A stretch of 64,000 nt of DNA from Chitinophaga caseinilytica. Its GTDB lineage: Bacteria > Bacteroidota > Bacteroidia > Chitinophagales > Chitinophagaceae. The stretch is taken from positions 2,215,001-2,279,000 of the forward strand of contig NZ_CP150096.1 in the NCBI RefSeq assembly GCF_038396765.1. The letters are read 5' to 3'. Of the stretch, positions 45,229 through 54,617 are shown piece after piece. The notes beneath the pieces were generated by a model that saw nothing but the letters and a program-made list of their open reading frames with translations, made no database searches and was not told the origin of the DNA. The stretch's first letter is position 1, and each line of letters begins with the position of its first letter. Made by a program: the position numbers and the translations under genes.

Positions 45229-45261
45229 AAAAAAGCCCTTCCCGTATTGCAGGGAAGAGCT
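45229..45261 (-). terminator. Terminator of rpsT
   Basis: Minus-strand stem AGCTCTTCCC / GGGAAGGGCT (one G-T) with an 8-nt loop, followed by T6. Confidence 0.88.
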
Positions 45262-45287
45262 GATTTATTAGTTTAACAGCCTGATAA

Positions 45288-45542
45288 TTAAGCGAGCGCG
45301 TTTACCTTCAGGGTAAGCTTGCTTTTCAGGTTAGCTGCTTTGTTCTTGTGGATTACGTTACGTTTAGCCAGCTTGTCAATCATTGACAGCACTTCCGGGA
45401 GGTTCTCGGTAGCGGCTGCCTTGTCGGTCAGCTTCTTCAGATCCCGCATGGCATTACGGGTAGTTTTCCCGTAGTAACGGTTACGTTCATTACGCGCTCT
45501 GCTCTGACGTACGTCTTTTTTCGTTGCTTTATGGTTTGCCAT
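45288..45542 (-). CDS. rpsT: 30S ribosomal protein S20
   Basis: 84 aa, highly basic: [20 protein letters not shown] at the start, [14 protein letters not shown], and [20 protein letters not shown] near the end. It binds 16S rRNA in the small subunit. Single-gene unit with a textbook promoter (45598-45568) and terminator. Frameshifts in neighbouring genes do not affect it. Confidence 0.97.
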   Translation of the reverse strand: MANHKATKKDVRQSRARNERNRYYGKTTRNAMRDLKKLTDKAAATENLPEVLSMIDKLAKRNVIHKNKAANLKSKLTLKVNALA

Positions 45543-45567
45543 TGTATAAATTTCAAGTTTCGGACGG

Positions 45568-45598
45568 CAAAGGTATGTTTTATCTTTGGATAAACAAA
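45568..45598 (-). promoter_or_regulatory. rpsT promoter (canonical Bacteroidota -33/-7)
   Basis: On the minus strand TTTG (45598-45595), a 19-bp spacer and TACCTTTG (45575-45568), 25 nt before the ATG. It is the best match to the -33/-7 consensus in the window and serves as the internal reference for the weaker calls. Confidence 0.8.
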
Positions 45599-45815
45599 AA
45601 TAAAAACCGGGAATTCGGTATTTGGCCGGACTTCCCCTTTCCTTTGTTCTGCAAAGATGTTAAAAAAAGTGAAATCCGGGCCATGTTTTCCACCCTGTAA
45701 ATCCGGTAAAAAGCCCGTAAAATCCCAAATCTTTAGCGATATTTGCAATCCCGTAACACTTTTTTCTTGTTATAGGTTAAAGCAGAATTAAAGACCAAGC
45801 TTAAATTCGTTGTAA

Positions 45816-48563
45816 ATGAAGGACTTTTCGTTTGTCACCAACTCGCACCCGGCGTACATAGAATCGCTGTACAATGCGTACCGCGAGGATCCGGCCTCGG
45901 TAGACCCGGAATGGATCAAATTTTTTGAAGGATTCGACTTTGCGGTAAGCAACGCGAACGGGAAAGCGGGTGCGGCGGCAACCGGCACCACTGCGCTGGG
46001 AGTATCGAACGAACAGCTGACGAAGGAACTGGGCGTTTACCGCCTGATCCAGGCCTATCGCAAAAAAGGCCACCTCATCGCCAAAACCAATCCCATCCGC
46101 GAAAGAAAAGACCGGCACGCCAATCTTGACCTCGCGCACTTCGGCCTCACCGACGCCGACCTCAAAACGGAATTCTTCGCCGGCCAGATCGTTGGCCTCG
46201 GCAAGGCTCCTCTCGAGAAAATCGTTCAGCATGTAAAAGAAATCTATGCCGGCAAAGTAGGCATCGAGTTCACCTATATCAACGATCTGAAAAAGATCGA
46301 ATGGCTGCAAAAGGAAATGGAGACTACGCTCCGCAAACCCCTCGCGGCCGACCAGAAGAAGCGCGTGCTCACCAAACTGAACCAGGGCGTGATGTTCGAG
46401 CAGTTCCTGCACACCAAGTACATCGGCCAGAAACGCTTCTCCCTCGAAGGCGGTGAAACCACCATCCCCGCGCTCGACGCCATGATCAACACCGCCGCAG
46501 AATACGGCGTGAAGGAAGCCGTGATCGGCATGGCCCACCGCGGCCGCCTCAACGTGCTCGCCAACATCCTCGGCAAAACGTACGAACAGATCTTCTCCGA
46601 ATTCGAAGGCACCGCCGTCCCCGACACCACCATGGGCTCGGGCGACGTAAAATACCACCTCGGCTTCCGCGCCAGCATCCAGACGCCGGCAGGTAAGGAA
46701 GTGAATGTGCAGCTGACGCCCAACCCTTCTCACCTGGAAGTGGTAGACCCCGTGGTTGTCGGCTTCGCCCGCTCCAAAGCCGATGTCATCTATAACAGCG
46801 ACTACGACCAGATACTCCCCATCCTCCTCCACGGAGACGCGGCCATCGCAGGGCAGGGCGTGGTATACGAAGTGGCGCAGATGAGCAAGCTCCGCGGATA
46901 TTACACCGGCGGCACCATGCACTTCGTCATCAACAACCAGATCGGTTTCACCACCGATTTCGAAGACGCCCGCTCGTCCGACTACTGTACCAGCGTAGCC
47001 TCCATCGTGCAGGCGCCCGTTTTCCATGTGAATGGCGACGATGTGGAAGCCACCGTGAAAGTGGCCGAGATCGCCACGCGCTACCGCCAGGAATTCAATT
47101 CCGATATTTATATTGATATGGTGTGCTACCGCAAGCACGGGCACAACGAGGGAGACGATCCCAAGTTCACCCAGCCCAAGCTGTACGAAGCCATCGAAAA
47201 ACATCCCAATCCCCGCGAAATCTATTCCCGCGAGCTCATCGCCAATGGCGACGTAGACGCGGCCATCGCGCAGGAAATGGAAAAAGCTTTCTGGAAAGAC
47301 CTCCAGGAGCGGCTCGATAATGTAAAGCAACACCCGCTTCCCTATAAGTACCAGGCCCCTGAGGTTTGGTGGCAGGAACTGCGGAAATCCACGTCGGAAG
47401 ATTTCGTCAAATCCCCCGACACCGCCATTTCCAAAGCCGACCTCGACAAACTCTTCGCAGATATCATGGCCATCCCCGAAGGGTTCAAAACGCTTCGCAA
47501 GGTGGATAAACTGCTCAAGGACAAACAGAAGCTGTTCGCCGAACAGGGGCTGCTGGACTGGGCTTCGGGCGAATTGCTGGCGTATGCGAGCATCCTGCAA
47601 TCCGGTAAGGACGTGCGCCTCAGCGGGCAAGACGTGAAGCGCGGTACTTTCTCGCACCGCCACGCCGTGCTACGCAGCGAGGAAAACGACGAAGAATACA
47701 GCCGCCTGAGCCGCATCGGCGACAACCAGGGCAAATTCCGCATCTATAATTCCCTGCTGAGCGAGTTCGCCGTGCTGGGCTTCGAATACGGATATTCCAT
47801 CGCCACGCCTAATGCACTGACCATTTGGGAAGCACAGTTCGGCGATTTCATGAACGGTGCGCAAACGCTCATCGATCAGTTCATCACTTCCGCCGAAACC
47901 AAATGGCAGAAGCAGAGCGGGCTGGTGATGTTGCTGCCGCATGGTTACGAAGGGCAGGGCCCCGAGCACTCGAGCGCCCGCCTGGAACGTTTCCTGCAGC
48001 AATGTGCCGAATACAATATTTTCATTACCAACTGTACCACATCGGCCAGCTTCTTCCATGCTTTGCGCCGCCAGCTCGCGCTGCCGTTCCGCAAGCCGAT
48101 GATCAACTTCTCGCCCAAAGCCAACCTGCGCCACGTACGGAGCTACAGCCCCGTTACCGATTTCACGCAGGGCGGGTTCAAGGAAGTGCTGGACGATCCG
48201 TTCATCACCGAACCGGCAAGGGTGAAGAAAGTGCTGCTTTGCACCGGCAAGATGTATTTCGACCTGAGCGAAAAGCAGATGAAGGAAGACCGGAAGGATG
48301 TGGCGGTAGTTCGCCTGGAGCAGCTGTATCCGCTGCCGATCGCGCAACTGGAGGCCATCCAGCAGAAGTACAAGGGCGCAACGTGGTTCTGGGTGCAGGA
48401 AGAGCCCCTGAACATGGGCGCCGCGGGATTCCTGCAGATGAACCTCAAACAGTTCAACTACGGCGTTATCTCCCGCAACCCCAGCGCCGCCACGGCAACG
48501 GGTTACGGCAAGGTCCACGCCCAGGAGCAACAGGAAATCATCGACACCGCATTCAACATTTAA
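45816..48563 (+). CDS. sucA: 2-oxoglutarate dehydrogenase E1 component
   Basis: 915 aa. N-terminal E2-binding segment (NSHPAYIESLYNAYREDPASVDPEW), thiamine-diphosphate region with IGMAHRGRLNVLANI, NPSHLEVVDPVVVGFARSK, LLHGDAAIAGQGVVYE, INNQIGFTT and DMVCYRKHGHNEGDDP, and transketolase-type C-terminal EAQFGDFMNGAQ and LLPHGYEGQGPEHSSARLERFLQ. It decarboxylates 2-oxoglutarate and passes the succinyl group to the lipoyl arm of SucB, encoded 95 bp downstream. TCA-cycle enzyme in the cytosol. Confidence 0.96.
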   Translation: MKDFSFVTNSHPAYIESLYNAYREDPASVDPEWIKFFEGFDFAVSNANGKAGAAATGTTALGVSNEQLTKELGVYRLIQAYRKKGHLIAKTNPIRERKDRHANLDLAHFGLTDADLKTEFFAGQIVGLGKAPLEKIVQHVKEIYAGKVGIEFTYINDLKKIEWLQKEMETTLRKPLAADQKKRVLTKLNQGVMFEQFLHTKYIGQKRFSLEGGETTIPALDAMINTAAEYGVKEAVIGMAHRGRLNVLANILGKTYEQIFSEFEGTAVPDTTMGSGDVKYHLGFRASIQTPAGKEVNVQLTPNPSHLEVVDPVVVGFARSKADVIYNSDYDQILPILLHGDAAIAGQGVVYEVAQMSKLRGYYTGGTMHFVINNQIGFTTDFEDARSSDYCTSVASIVQAPVFHVNGDDVEATVKVAEIATRYRQEFNSDIYIDMVCYRKHGHNEGDDPKFTQPKLYEAIEKHPNPREIYSRELIANGDVDAAIAQEMEKAFWKDLQERLDNVKQHPLPYKYQAPEVWWQELRKSTSEDFVKSPDTAISKADLDKLFADIMAIPEGFKTLRKVDKLLKDKQKLFAEQGLLDWASGELLAYASILQSGKDVRLSGQDVKRGTFSHRHAVLRSEENDEEYSRLSRIGDNQGKFRIYNSLLSEFAVLGFEYGYSIATPNALTIWEAQFGDFMNGAQTLIDQFITSAETKWQKQSGLVMLLPHGYEGQGPEHSSARLERFLQQCAEYNIFITNCTTSASFFHALRRQLALPFRKPMINFSPKANLRHVRSYSPVTDFTQGGFKEVLDDPFITEPARVKKVLLCTGKMYFDLSEKQMKEDRKDVAVVRLEQLYPLPIAQLEAIQQKYKGATWFWVQEEPLNMGAAGFLQMNLKQFNYGVISRNPSAATATGYGKVHAQEQQEIIDTAFNI

Positions 48564-48658
48564 GCATAAAGTAAAAGAAAAGGAAGCCGCGCTAACCGGA
48601 ATCCCCTTAATTTTACCCATGAATTTTTAACGTTACATTTTACGGGAGGGTTATACAC

Positions 48659-50228
48659 ATGATTATCGAAGTTAAAATACCTCAGGTAGGAGAATCGATC
48701 AGCGAAGTTACCATCGCTAAATGGCTGAAGAAGAACGGCGAATTCGTGCACCAGGACGACGTGCTCTGCGAGATGGAGTCCGAAAAAGCCACACTGGAAC
48801 TGACCGCCGAAAAATCCGGCGTGTTGAAGATCGTGGCCGAAGAAGGTGCCACCATCAACATCGGTGACGTAGCCGCCACCATCGACACAGACGCAACGGA
48901 AGGCGTAACGCCGCAACCTGCTGCTCCGGCAGCAGCAGCACCCGCCCCGGCACCGGCGCCCGAAGCCGCCGCACCGGCCGCACCCGCCGCGCCCGCGTCC
49001 AACAAAGGCACGATCGATATCAAGGTCCCTACCGTTGGGGAGTCCATCAGTGAAGTAACCCTCATCAAATGGATCAAACAAACCGGCGATTATGTGGAAA
49101 GGGATGAAGTGCTCTGCGAGCTGGAATCCGAGAAAGCCACCTTCGAGCTGAATGCCGAAGAAGCCGGTGTCCTCAAAACCATCGCGAAAGAAGGCGATAC
49201 GCTGCTCATCGGCGACGTAGCCTGCCAGATCGATACATCCGCCGCACGCCCGGCCGGCAAGGCCCCCGCGCCCCAGGCCGCCCCTGCAGCACCGAAAGCC
49301 GCTCCCGCCGCGCAACAGGCCCCGGTCACTTCCATCCCCAACGATGTGAAAGCCAGTCCCGTTGCCGCCGCCGTGCTCGCCGACAAAAAAGTGGACCCCG
49401 CCAGCATCAAAGGCTCCGGCGCCCATGGCAAGATCATGAAAGACGACGTGTTCGCCGCCCTCCAGAACCCCGGCGTGGCCATCGGCCAGGAACTGTTCTC
49501 CCGCGCAGACCGTCGCGAGAAAATGAGCAACCTCCGCAAAACCGTTTCGCGCCGCCTCGTGGAAGCGAAAAACACCACGGCCATGCTCACCACGTTCAAC
49601 GAGGTAGACATGACCAACATCATGGCGATCCGCTCCAAATACAAGGAAACCTTCAAAACCGCCCACGGTGTGAACCTCGGGTTCATGAGCTTCTTCACCA
49701 AAGCCGTTTGCTTCGCCCTGCAGGAATTCCCCGCAGTGAACGCTTACATCGACGGTGACGAGATCATTTACCACGACTATTGCGACGTTTCCATCGCCGT
49801 ATCCGCCCCCAAAGGGCTCGTGGTACCGGTGATCCGCAACGCCGAAAGCCTCGGCATGGCAGACATCGAGAAGAAAGTGGTGGAACTCGCAACCAAAGCG
49901 CGCGACAGCAAACTTACCATGGACGAGATGACCGGCGGTACCTTCACCATCACCAACGGTGGTGTGTTCGGCTCCCTCATGAGCACGCCCATCATCAACA
50001 TCCCGCAATCCGCCATCCTCGGCATGCACAAAATCCAGGAACGCCCCATGGCCGTTAACGGCCAGGTCGTGATCCGCCCCATGATGTACGTTGCCCTCAG
50101 CTACGACCACCGCATCATCGACGGCCGCGAATCCGTAAGTTTCCTCGTTCGTGTGAAAGACATGCTCGAAAATCCCGAACAGCTCCTGTTCGGCAAGGAT
50201 CCCAGTGAAAGCACTGCTGAAAGTATAA
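48659..50228 (+). CDS. sucB: 2-oxoglutarate dehydrogenase E2 (dihydrolipoyl succinyltransferase) with displaced stop
   Basis: Two N-terminal lipoyl domains ([11 protein letters not shown] with Lys43; [11 protein letters not shown]), Ala/Pro-rich linkers, a peripheral subunit-binding domain ([20 protein letters not shown]) and the acyltransferase core with [11 protein letters not shown] (His and Asp of catalysis). The literal frame does not stop: it continues through the terminator at 50248-50279 to 50557, antisense to the next gene. Removing one C from CCC at 50201-50203 gives the ending [14 protein letters not shown] and TAA at 50226-50228, before the terminator, and this is taken as the true end. 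The insertion is either an error or a real stop-loss. Confidence 0.85.
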
Positions 50229-50247
50229 TTACCGTAATTGTATATCG

Positions 50248-50279
50248 AAAAAAGGGCGACCGCAATGGTCGCCCTTTTT
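50248..50279. terminator. Bidirectional terminator between sucB and the serine hydrolase
   Basis: Perfect 8-bp stem GGGCGACC / GGTCGCCC with a GCAAT loop, A6 on the left and T5 on the right. Confidence 0.92.
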
Positions 50280-50286
50280 ATTTGGA

Positions 50287-51705
50287 TCATTTCTTCCGGA
50301 GGAAATTGACCGTCGGAGGCCTGCCCGTCCACAGTTTCAGCGTATCCCCGGAGAATGTGTACGTCGCCGGATCTTCGGTGATGACGAACGATTCCGGTTT
50401 GGTGAAATACATTTTACATGCCGGCCCGTCATTGAATACGGCCGAAAGCGCATTCCCCGATCTGCTGATCACGATATTGGTTTTCCCGCTTTCGCTCCTG
50501 AACTGCCCGGTGTATTTCGTCATGAGGTTATCGGGTATCGAATTGAGGAGGGGATAGTTTTCCGCGATCTGGAAATCTTTCCAGCCATACACCTCCGCCA
50601 GGGCCCTTGTGATTTCATCCATGATGAGATAATTATTGCAATTGGTCATGATCACAAATCCGTTGCCGCCTTCCATCGTACCGTAATACATACTGGCAAA
50701 TCCCCAGTTGCCGCCGTTGTGGTTGAACCAGCGGTCGTTGAATTTAAGGAAAGTGCCGAGGCCGGAACTTTTGTCCAGGTACGGCGTGAGGCGTTTTTGC
50801 GTCATGGCCTGCGACAATACCTTCGCCGATTTCCCTTCTTTGGACAATTGTGTTTCGATGATGTACTTCGCCAGATCGGTAGGGGTAGTCCACAGTCCGG
50901 CGGCGCCCTGCTCGGGATACACATGATATTTCCCTTTGACGGGCTTTCCGTCGCGTTCGTACGCCGTGGCTAAGATCGCGGCCTTGTTTGCAGGCGGCGG
51001 CTGGTTGAAGAAGCTCTGCGTCATGCCCATGGGGTTGAGCACTTCGCGCTGGAGATATCGCTCGTAAGGTTCGCCGGTAACGGTTTGCAGGATCAGTTGG
51101 GTCACAACTGTACCACCGCCCGAGTATTGCATTTTTTCACCGGGCGCGGCAAAAGGCTTGACTTCACTCGTGTTCGCGGGTTTCTGGCCCAGTAGGATTT
51201 GTTCGGGCGTGGGCAGTTTATCCGTGGTTTCGTATCCCGGGAAACCGTGGATGGTAAGCCCGGCCGTGTGGCTCAGCAGGTGCGCCAGGGTGATGGTCCC
51301 TTTGCTGGAATCGGGGTGCCAGGTTTTGAGATAAGTATTGATATCCTCGTCCAGCTTCAGTTTCCCGTCCTGCACCAGCTTCAGGATAGCCACACCGTTG
51401 AGCGATTTGCTGATGGAAGCGGCCTGGAAGAGGGTTTCGGTGGTGACGGGGCGTTTTTCTTCCTTGTCGGCATATCCATAACCTTTCGCCCATTCCACTT
51501 TGTAATTCCGGATGACAGCCACGCTGACACCGGGAATTTCCAGGGCTTTGAGCCGGTCTTCGATATTGAACCGCAAGGGTTGCTGGCCTTCGAACGTAAC
51601 CCAGGGGCTGAGGCTGTTTTCCACACGGCGCTGGTTTTCCTGCGCGCTTTGTGCGAATACGCCCAACGGAAGGAGGAGGCATAACAGGGTTTTGAGGAAT
51701 TGCAT
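50287..51705 (-). CDS. Serine hydrolase, class C beta-lactamase/PBP4-like (copy 1)
   Basis: 472 aa. Signal peptide ([14 protein letters not shown]). Beta-lactamase fold with the nucleophile motif SISK (about residue 99), the second motif YSGG and the third HNGG in place of KTG, then a C-terminal ~100-residue lipocalin-like or DUF3471-like domain ([21 protein letters not shown]). These periplasmic enzymes include beta-lactamases, esterases and D-amino-acid peptidases; the family alone does not imply antibiotic resistance. It is a tandem paralogue of the gene at 51873, with about 60 bp of upstream sequence duplicated as well. Confidence 0.9.
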   Translation of the reverse strand: MQFLKTLLCLLLPLGVFAQSAQENQRRVENSLSPWVTFEGQQPLRFNIEDRLKALEIPGVSVAVIRNYKVEWAKGYGYADKEEKRPVTTETLFQAASISKSLNGVAILKLVQDGKLKLDEDINTYLKTWHPDSSKGTITLAHLLSHTAGLTIHGFPGYETTDKLPTPEQILLGQKPANTSEVKPFAAPGEKMQYSGGGTVVTQLILQTVTGEPYERYLQREVLNPMGMTQSFFNQPPPANKAAILATAYERDGKPVKGKYHVYPEQGAAGLWTTPTDLAKYIIETQLSKEGKSAKVLSQAMTQKRLTPYLDKSSGLGTFLKFNDRWFNHNGGNWGFASMYYGTMEGGNGFVIMTNCNNYLIMDEITRALAEVYGWKDFQIAENYPLLNSIPDNLMTKYTGQFRSESGKTNIVISRSGNALSAVFNDGPACKMYFTKPESFVITEDPATYTFSGDTLKLWTGRPPTVNFLRKK

Positions 51706-51822
51706 GGTGGGGGATTTTCCATGAAATTACGGTTTTCATTACACGATCCGCCGCAGTTTGATCCGCTTGATAAGGTGAAGAAGGAAAGCGGGACGTTTGG
51801 GGAATTGCCGGGAGGGTACATC

Positions 51823-51850
51823 AAAAAGGGCGGCACAAACGGCCGCCCTT
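51823..51850 (-). terminator. Terminator of serine hydrolase copy 2
   Basis: Stem GGGCGGC / GCCGCCC with a 7-nt loop; on the minus strand followed by TTTTT. Confidence 0.85.
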
Positions 51851-51872
51851 CCTATCTTTTGGGGAATGCAGA

Positions 51873-53282
51873 TCAATCTTTCTGGCGGACGTGCCGGAAT
51901 TCGCGCCCCCTGAACTTCAGGACCACCGCGTCTTTCTCCACCACGAACATGGCCGGCAGTTCGGTGATGACAAAAGTGTTGGGCGAGGTAAAGTAGACCT
52001 TGCAGGCCGGGCTTTGCTCGAATGTTATGACGAGCCCATCGCCGGAGGGTTGGATCTTCAGTTGCTGGTCGTTCATTTTATATGTACCTGGACAGGCGTT
52101 TTTTACGCTGTCTGAAGGCGCGGTGGGTTTGAGGGTTTCATGCGGCATAAGGTCCGTCCACCCATACACCTCCCCGATGCTGCGGACGATTTCGTCGATG
52201 ATGAGCGAATTGTCCGAATTGGTCATGATCACCAATCCGTTCCCGCCTTCCACGCTGCCATAGTAAGTGCAGGAAAAGCCTTCATTATCGCCGGAGTGCG
52301 CGAACCACTGCTTGCCGGGCGTATAAAAAACACCGAGGCCCCCTTCTTCATTGAGGTACGGCGTCAGGCGCGTTTGCGTCATGGCCTGCGATAACACTTT
52401 GGCCGATTTTCCTTCTTTCGAGAGTTGTGTTTCGATGATGAATTTGGACAGGTCGAGCGGGTTGGTCCACAAGCCTGCGGCGGCCTGTTCGGGATATATA
52501 TGGTATTTTCCGGGAACACGTTTGCGGTCGCGGTAATATCCGCTGGACAATTGTTTCGCCTTATCCGGGGCGGGCGGCTGGCTGTAAGTGCTGGCCGTCA
52601 TGCCCATGGGGTCCAGTACTTCGCGCTGCATGAACTGGTCGTACGGTTCCCCGGTAACGGTGCTGAGGATGAGTTGGGAAACGGTGGTGCCTCCGCCGGA
52701 ATACTCGAGTTTCTCGCCCGGTGCGAACAGCGGTGTTACTTTTTGCGTGTTGGCGGGTGCCTTGCCCTGTAAAATCTGTTCAACCGTAGGCCGTGGCTGG
52801 CCGGCTTCATACCCCGGGAAACCGTGCACGCTGAGGCCGGCGGTGTGGCTCAGGAGGTGCGCCAGGGTGATCTTTCCGCGGCTGGTGTCTGGATGCCAGG
52901 TTTTCAGGTAAACGTTGATATCTTCATCCAGCTTCACTTTCCCCTGCTGCACCAGTTTCAGCTGGCCGACGGCGTTAACGGATTTGCTGATGGAAGCGGC
53001 CTGGAAAAGGGTTTCGGTAGTAACGGGGCGATTTTCTTCCTTATCGGCATATCCATATCCTTTCGCCCATTCCACTTTGTAATTCCGGACCACGGCGATG
53101 CTTACGCCGATGATTTCGAGGGCCTTCAACCTTTCTTCGATGTTGAATCGCATGGGTGCCCGGCCTTCGAATTGTACCCAGGGCATGAGGTTGTTTTCTA
53201 CCCGGCGCTGGTTTTCCCGGGCGGTTTGCGCGAATGTGCCCAGGGGAAGCAGGAGGCAAAACAGGGTTTTGATGAATTGCAT
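51873..53282 (-). CDS. Serine hydrolase, class C beta-lactamase/PBP4-like (copy 2)
   Basis: 469 aa. Same plan as copy 1: signal peptide TLFCLLLPLGTFAQ, SISK, YSGGGT and HSGDN, and C-terminal domain. Long stretches match copy 1 ([38 protein letters not shown]), while substrate-site loops and the C-terminal domain differ. The third motif differs (HSGD versus HNGG), so specificity may have diverged. Each copy has its own terminator, so they are transcribed at least partly independently. Confidence 0.9.
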   Translation of the reverse strand: MQFIKTLFCLLLPLGTFAQTARENQRRVENNLMPWVQFEGRAPMRFNIEERLKALEIIGVSIAVVRNYKVEWAKGYGYADKEENRPVTTETLFQAASISKSVNAVGQLKLVQQGKVKLDEDINVYLKTWHPDTSRGKITLAHLLSHTAGLSVHGFPGYEAGQPRPTVEQILQGKAPANTQKVTPLFAPGEKLEYSGGGTTVSQLILSTVTGEPYDQFMQREVLDPMGMTASTYSQPPAPDKAKQLSSGYYRDRKRVPGKYHIYPEQAAAGLWTNPLDLSKFIIETQLSKEGKSAKVLSQAMTQTRLTPYLNEEGGLGVFYTPGKQWFAHSGDNEGFSCTYYGSVEGGNGLVIMTNSDNSLIIDEIVRSIGEVYGWTDLMPHETLKPTAPSDSVKNACPGTYKMNDQQLKIQPSGDGLVITFEQSPACKVYFTSPNTFVITELPAMFVVEKDAVVLKFRGREFRHVRQKD

Positions 53283-53386
53283 GGAAGGGGATTTTTCCTA
53301 AAATTACGGTTTTCACTATACGAATGACGGCAGTGTGATCAACCGGTAAAGGCCGGTTTCGAAATGCGGCATTCGCGGGATAGGTT

Positions 53387-53394
53387 TATCTTTG
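53387..53394 (+). promoter_or_regulatory. -7 element TATCTTTG immediately before the RNA methyltransferase
   Basis: Exact TAnnTTTG, 5 nt before the ATG at 53400; implies a leaderless or near-leaderless mRNA. No convincing -33. Confidence 0.5.
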
Positions 53395-53399
53395 CGCCC

Positions 53400-54563
53400 A
53401 TGACGCGATGGGAAAATTACCTCCGGTCGGCCGCAGCCGTGCTGGAAGAATACGATGGCAGCGTGCCGCTGCACCATTTTCTGAAGCAATTCTTCAAATC
53501 GAGGCCCCAAATGGGTAGCCGCGACCGTAAAACCGTCCAGCAGCTGGTTTACCGCTATTACCGGCTGGGCCGCTGGCAAATGGACATGCCGGTGGAAGAC
53601 CGCCTCCTGCTGGCCACCTTCCTCTGCGAAACGGCCCCAGACGCCATGCTGGAATCCCTGCGCCCGGAATTCGCCAAACACATTTCGGCGCCATTGGCTG
53701 AAAAACTGGCCATCGCGCAGCTGGACTGGGACCCCGCCGCCGTATTCCCTTTCCCCGATCACCTGTCGCCCTCCATCGAGGCAGATGCGTTCACCCGATC
53801 CTTCTTCCAGCAACCCCGCCTCTTCATCCGCGCACGCCCCGGTAAAAAGAAAGCGATCGTCAAACAGTTGGAACAGGCCGGCGTCGTATACGCGACCGTC
53901 GGAACAGACGCCATCGCCCTTCCCAACGGCACCAAAACCGAAGCCATCCTGCCGGAGAAAAGCTGGTACGAGATACAGGACCTTTCTTCCCAGGAAACCG
54001 GGCTGCGGTTCCATCCCAAAGCGAAGGAATATTGGTGGGACTGCTGTGCCGCCAGCGGGGGCAAATCCATCCTCCTGCACGATCACGAGCCGGATATCCG
54101 CCTGCTGGTGAGCGACGTCCGTTCATCTATCCTCGATAACCTCCGCAAACGCTTTGCTGAAGCGGGAATACGGGATTATGCGTCGCGCACGCTCGATCTT
54201 ACCGATCCCGGGCTCGGCGGCCATTTGCCGCATACATCTTTCAACGGCATCATCCTCGATGCGCCGTGTACCGGATCCGGTACCTGGGGCCGGTCTCCGG
54301 AGAACCTGTATTTCTTCGAAGCGGCGAAAATCGCGGAGTATGCTGCGTTGCAAAAGAAGATCGCGAAGAACGTGTCGAAGTTCCTGGCGCCGGGGGGAAC
54401 GCTTGTTTACATTACCTGTTCGGTGTTCCGGGAAGAGAACGAAGACGCGGCCGCTTTCCTGGAGCGGGATTGCGGGCTCCGGATCGTGGAAAGTACGGTG
54501 GTGGAAGGGTTCCGGCGGTTCGCGGATTCCATGTTCGTGACCGTGGCGCAGCGAAGCAAGTGA
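53400..54563 (+). CDS. RsmB/NOP-family RNA (cytosine-5) methyltransferase
   Basis: 387 aa from ATG 53400; an in-frame Met at 53364 lies upstream of the -7 element and is rejected. SAM-dependent Fmu/Sun-type enzyme: an N-terminal NusB-like or PUA-like part (~1-140), WWDCCAASGGKSILL (SAM loop), LLVSDVRSSILDNL, DAPCTGSGTWGRSPE (first conserved Cys) and VYITCSVFREENE (catalytic TC). It methylates a cytosine in rRNA or tRNA; the exact site is unknown. Convergent with mnmA. Confidence 0.88.
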   Translation: MTRWENYLRSAAAVLEEYDGSVPLHHFLKQFFKSRPQMGSRDRKTVQQLVYRYYRLGRWQMDMPVEDRLLLATFLCETAPDAMLESLRPEFAKHISAPLAEKLAIAQLDWDPAAVFPFPDHLSPSIEADAFTRSFFQQPRLFIRARPGKKKAIVKQLEQAGVVYATVGTDAIALPNGTKTEAILPEKSWYEIQDLSSQETGLRFHPKAKEYWWDCCAASGGKSILLHDHEPDIRLLVSDVRSSILDNLRKRFAEAGIRDYASRTLDLTDPGLGGHLPHTSFNGIILDAPCTGSGTWGRSPENLYFFEAAKIAEYAALQKKIAKNVSKFLAPGGTLVYITCSVFREENEDAAAFLERDCGLRIVESTVVEGFRRFADSMFVTVAQRSK

Positions 54564-54564
54564 T

Positions 54565-54594
54565 AAAAAAAGGCCCCTCCGCTCGGAGGGGCCT
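54565..54594 (-). terminator. Terminator of mnmA
   Basis: 10-bp stem AGGCCCCTCC / GGAGGGGCCT with a GCTC loop; A7 on the + strand gives T7 at the minus-strand end, so it serves mnmA, with weak action for the convergent gene. Confidence 0.88.
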
Positions 54595-54617
54595 CATATT
54601 TTGCGGAAGTTTTTTCC

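Noticed and set aside
45801..47663. 620-codon minus-strand frame opposite sucA
   Set aside because: Antisense shadow of a strongly conserved E1 gene.
48560..50332. 590-codon minus-strand frame opposite sucB
   Set aside because: Gly/His/Phe/Val-rich antisense of the lipoyl and linker regions; sucB has unmistakable E2 motifs.
50229..50557. 109-residue C-terminal extension of SucB as a real domain
   Set aside because: It runs through a strong bidirectional terminator and is antisense to the serine hydrolase; a single-base change gives a normal end.
50287..53282. Antibiotic-resistance beta-lactamases
   Set aside because: The fold and SxxK motif are shared with esterases and peptidases, and the KTG box is replaced; resistance cannot be claimed from sequence.
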